From contig JACRBO010000243.1 in the NCBI GenBank assembly GCA_016219235.1, forward strand, positions 1 to 7,367: a stretch of 7,367 bases of DNA, given 5' to 3'. This document shows, one piece after another, positions 5,375 to 7,367 of this stretch. Every line of letters begins with the position of its first letter. Within the stretch, counting starts at the first letter, position 1. The notes under the pieces were generated by a model. The model ran no database searches. It saw nothing but the letters and a program-made list of their open reading frames with translations, and had not been told where the DNA came from. This stretch comes from Chloroflexota bacterium. GTDB lineage: Bacteria; Chloroflexota; Anaerolineae; Fen-1058. The position numbers and the translations under genes were made by a program.

Positions 5375-6565
5375 ATGCTTACCACAACTACGATTGCCCA
5401 TAAAAGAAAGTATACAGTCCTGGATGTAAAGTCGGCCAAAAAAGTAGCGGCTTTCTGGCTGCAACGCGCCAGTCTGGAAAACGCAATTGACTTTGGCCTG
5501 CCAGAGGTGGATGACCGTTATCACATCTGGCGTGTACCATTGGTGGGCAAAGTGTCGCACGAGCGACTGGGGGAGGTGGTCATTGATGCATATACGTCAT
5601 TGATTATAGAAGATAAATCAACCGACGCGGAAATTCTGGAGTCACGTTTGCTTGGGCGCAATATTCATTCTAAAGCAAGAGCCACAAGCAAAAACGGTAC
5701 CTACGTTTTATCAGCCTTGCGCAACACCATCGGGCAGGGTGACAGCGAAGAACTCTTGCAGGAAATTCCCGCTGGCAGTGTGAATTTGATTTTCACATCC
5801 CCGCCCTACTATAACGCCCGACCTGAATACACCGATTACGTCACCTACGAAGAATACCTGCTTAAAATCCGAAAAGTCATTCAAAACTCGCACCGAGTAT
5901 TAGCAGAAGGGTGCTTCTTTGTAATGAACGTCTCGCCTGTGCTGGTGCGTCGCGCCAGCCGAAGCGAAGCTTCGCGCCGCATCGCTGTGCCATTCGACAT
6001 GCATCGTTTGTTTGTCGAAGAAGGCTACGACTTCATCGATGATGTCATCTGGGAAAAACCCGAAGGCGCAGGCTGGGCGACGGGGCGTGGCAGACGATTT
6101 GCAGCTGATCGAAATCCCCTGCAGTACAAGCCCGTGCCAGTCACCGAATATGTTTTAGTCTATCGCAAGCATACCGACAAATTAATCGACTGGAATATTC
6201 GCGCTCATCCCGATAAGGAAACGGTAAAGGCCTCGAAAATTGGGGATGATTATGAACGCACTAATATCTGGCAAATTACCCCATCCCACGACGCGCGTCA
6301 CCCGGCCGTTTTTCCGGTTGAGCTGGCAGAGAAAGTAATTGCCTATTATTCCTTCAAGGGTGATGTCGTGCTTGATCCCTTCGCGGGAATTGGCACCGTC
6401 GGGAAAGCAGCCACTAAACTTGGCCGCCGTTTTGTATTACTGGAACAAAACCCCAAATACGTTTCCATCATTCGGGAAGAAGCCAAAATCTGGCTTGGAA
6501 AAGACGCCCGGCAAGTCCATACAATAAATTGTGCCCCGATTGATGCAGACAACATGCTCTTTTGA
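5375..6565 (+). CDS. Beta-class DNA methyltransferase (N4-cytosine or N6-adenine), restriction-modification partner
   Basis: The 396-residue protein transfers a methyl group from S-adenosylmethionine to an exocyclic amino group in DNA. Catalytic motif IV is TSPPYYN (141-147), after GSVNLIF. Motif VIII-like DVIWEKP is at 223-229 and the probable target-recognition region at about 230-305. A motif X-like stretch, HPAVFPVELAEKVI (309-322), leads into motif I, VLDPFAGIGT (332-341), which binds the cofactor. Motif IV before motif I is the beta order. SPPY, rather than DPPY, is more typical of N4-cytosine enzymes but is not proof. Residues 1-105 are an extra N-terminal region whose stretch 49-79 (through VVIDAYTSLII) faintly recalls a PepSY fold. 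The start is fixed by the in-frame stop at 5366. The stop overlaps the next gene's ribosome binding site, so the two are co-translated. If the neighbour is CfrBI-like, the target may be CCWWGG; that is speculative. Confidence 0.88.
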   Translation: MLTTTTIAHKRKYTVLDVKSAKKVAAFWLQRASLENAIDFGLPEVDDRYHIWRVPLVGKVSHERLGEVVIDAYTSLIIEDKSTDAEILESRLLGRNIHSKARATSKNGTYVLSALRNTIGQGDSEELLQEIPAGSVNLIFTSPPYYNARPEYTDYVTYEEYLLKIRKVIQNSHRVLAEGCFFVMNVSPVLVRRASRSEASRRIAVPFDMHRLFVEEGYDFIDDVIWEKPEGAGWATGRGRRFAADRNPLQYKPVPVTEYVLVYRKHTDKLIDWNIRAHPDKETVKASKIGDDYERTNIWQITPSHDARHPAVFPVELAEKVIAYYSFKGDVVLDPFAGIGTVGKAATKLGRRFVLLEQNPKYVSIIREEAKIWLGKDARQVHTINCAPIDADNMLF

Positions 6566-6568
6566 GGG
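6564..6568 (+). promoter_or_regulatory. Ribosome binding site of the endonuclease gene, overlapping the methyltransferase stop
   Basis: GAGGG at 6564-6568 shares its first two bases with the methyltransferase TGA (6563-6565) and lies 5 nt before the ATG at 6574. This spacing favours that ATG over the in-frame TTG at 6562 and suggests translational coupling. Confidence 0.7.
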
Positions 6569-6573
6569 TCGAC

Positions 6574-7290
6574 ATGCCCAAGAATAAAGCTCAACTGAAT
6601 GCTCTCACTGAGTTGATCTCGCCCACAGACCTGGAGTTACTTTCAGCCAGCGGCAGCCAACTCGTCGAACAAATCGGTCTTGACGTGGTGCGTGGCGTTG
6701 TACTGGATATTCTCACCGGTAAAAACTTGCGCGATTCAACCGAAGCTCTGACGCGCCGCAGAATTGCCACTTTGAATCTGGCGACCGTTGAGTTGTTTAT
6801 CAAAGGCTCGGCACTTTCCAAAGATTTCGTAACACAACTCCCTCACATCGCCACAGAGATTCTTTTGAAGGGGAACCTGTCCAAAGCTGAAAGGTGGCTT
6901 GCTCAGTGGATTCTCGGGCTAACAGACAAGGCTTTTCAGAATGTTTTGAGAGACGACCCTGAAGCAATCACTGAATACCGGGACAGATACATTCAAATTT
7001 GCGGTGAAGTCAGCGCCGCCCGTAAAACGGCCAAAGGGCAAATACAGGGCGAGATTACACTCAACGGTAACCAAACAGCCCACATCAACTGGCTCTGGCT
7101 CACTTATCTACTGAACACAATCGGAGCACAGGCGCTGGCCATTCGTGGCTCAGAAAAATCCGCTTACGGGAAATTGTTTGAAAAGCTGGTCCTCGGTTCG
7201 CTGCTGAGCATTTTGGGCTTCAAACACAGCAACCGCAAAATTCCACCTACAAAGCGATATTCAAGATTTAAGGCCCATGCGCCCAATTGA
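6574..7290 (+). CDS. Probable type II restriction endonuclease, CfrBI-like, apparently truncated
   Basis: This 238-residue soluble protein begins 8 nt after the methyltransferase and is its likely restriction partner. The sequence resembles what I recall of the CfrBI family (C^CWWGG cutters, about 350 residues), notably the stretches GLDVVRGVVLDILTGKNLRD (35-54), ERWLAQWILGLTDKAFQNVL (106-125) and IRGSEKSAYGKLFEKL (190-205). That family call is from memory and was not searched. No PD-(D/E)xK signature is visible. The frame stays family-like to about residue 225, then ends in a basic, low-character tail (KRYSRFKAHAPN). The protein is therefore about one third shorter than expected and probably lacks its catalytic end, most simply through an insertion near 7250. 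Alternatively it is a naturally short, unrelated protein. The other two + frames after 7240 give no evident continuation. Confidence 0.6.
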   Translation: MPKNKAQLNALTELISPTDLELLSASGSQLVEQIGLDVVRGVVLDILTGKNLRDSTEALTRRRIATLNLATVELFIKGSALSKDFVTQLPHIATEILLKGNLSKAERWLAQWILGLTDKAFQNVLRDDPEAITEYRDRYIQICGEVSAARKTAKGQIQGEITLNGNQTAHINWLWLTYLLNTIGAQALAIRGSEKSAYGKLFEKLVLGSLLSILGFKHSNRKIPPTKRYSRFKAHAPN

Positions 7291-7366
7291 GCCGCATCAG
7301 CACAAAGGCGTTGTTTTCAGGCATTTTTGAGCAGTTTTTCAAAGAGCGGATTTCACGGCAAACGCA
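7268..7366 (-). CDS. Possible C-terminus of a leftward gene, perhaps a transposase (5' end outside window)
   Basis: On the - strand an open frame enters from the right edge and stops at a TAA (complement of 7268-7270), giving 32 residues that end NNAFVLMRLNWAHGP. I do not recognise the family. It faces the endonuclease gene tail to tail, and its stop lies inside the atypical tail of that gene. This is the layout expected if an insertion sequence carrying a leftward transposase had landed in the endonuclease gene near 7250. Thirty-two codons can also be open by chance, so confidence is low. Confidence 0.3.
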   Translation of the reverse strand, partial: CVCREIRSLKNCSKMPENNAFVLMRLNWAHGP

Positions 7367-7367
7367 A

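Noticed and set aside
5369..5377. GCCACCATG resembling a eukaryotic Kozak start
   Set aside because: The context is clearly bacterial; the match to a short pattern is coincidence.
6562..6564. TTG as start of the endonuclease gene
   Set aside because: It lies inside the methyltransferase stop region and the GAGGG ribosome site, which is spaced correctly for the ATG at 6574.

Overview
The window looks like a piece of a moderately GC-rich bacterial chromosome, most likely from a Chloroflexota (Anaerolineae-like) bacterium. This is an inference from gene style: a cyclic-nucleotide-binding C-terminus next to a large FtsX-type permease, an HlyD-type adaptor made as a lipoprotein, and structured intergenic repeats with GTCGGC/GCCGAC hairpins. 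No rRNA or other marker gene is present to confirm it.

Layout, all main genes on the + strand. (1) Positions 2-166 are the end of a cyclic-nucleotide-binding-domain protein, probably the ATPase or regulatory partner of the transporter. (2) Positions 167-430 have no gene but hold a roughly 225-bp MITE-like element with 13-bp perfect terminal inverted repeats and several internal hairpins. (3) Positions 431-2812 encode a 793-residue ABC permease with two MacB/FtsX halves. (4) Positions 2813-2966 are a dense control region: a near-consensus promoter (TTGACG-N17-TATACT), a TetR-type palindrome over its start site, a 9-bp inverted repeat and a second promoter (TTGCAA-N17-TACAAT). (5) Positions 2967-5186 encode a lipoprotein with two complete HlyD/MacA-like adaptor units fused in tandem. 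(6) A strong intrinsic terminator at 5222-5256 closes the transporter block. (7) Positions 5375-6565 encode a beta-class DNA methyltransferase (TSPPY, then DPFAGIGT). Its stop codon overlaps the ribosome binding site of (8), a 238-residue protein at 6574-7290 that looks like a CfrBI-type restriction endonuclease, probably cut short by an insertion near 7250. (9) The last ~100 bp hold the possible C-terminal end of a leftward gene, perhaps a transposase.

Functionally there are two modules. The first is a tripartite-type ABC export or lipoprotein-handling system (ATPase outside the window, FtsX permease, membrane-anchored adaptor) whose adaptor has its own, probably TetR-repressed, promoter. 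The second is a type II restriction-modification pair, more AT-rich by eye than the transporter block and probably acquired laterally. Its endonuclease may already be inactive while the methyltransferase remains intact.

The observations most worth following are the single-chain duplicated HlyD adaptor, the promoter/operator arrangement in front of it, the MITE-like element, and the truncated endonuclease beside an intact methyltransferase with an unusual N-terminal extension and no Shine-Dalgarno sequence. I do not see a clearly unprecedented system.
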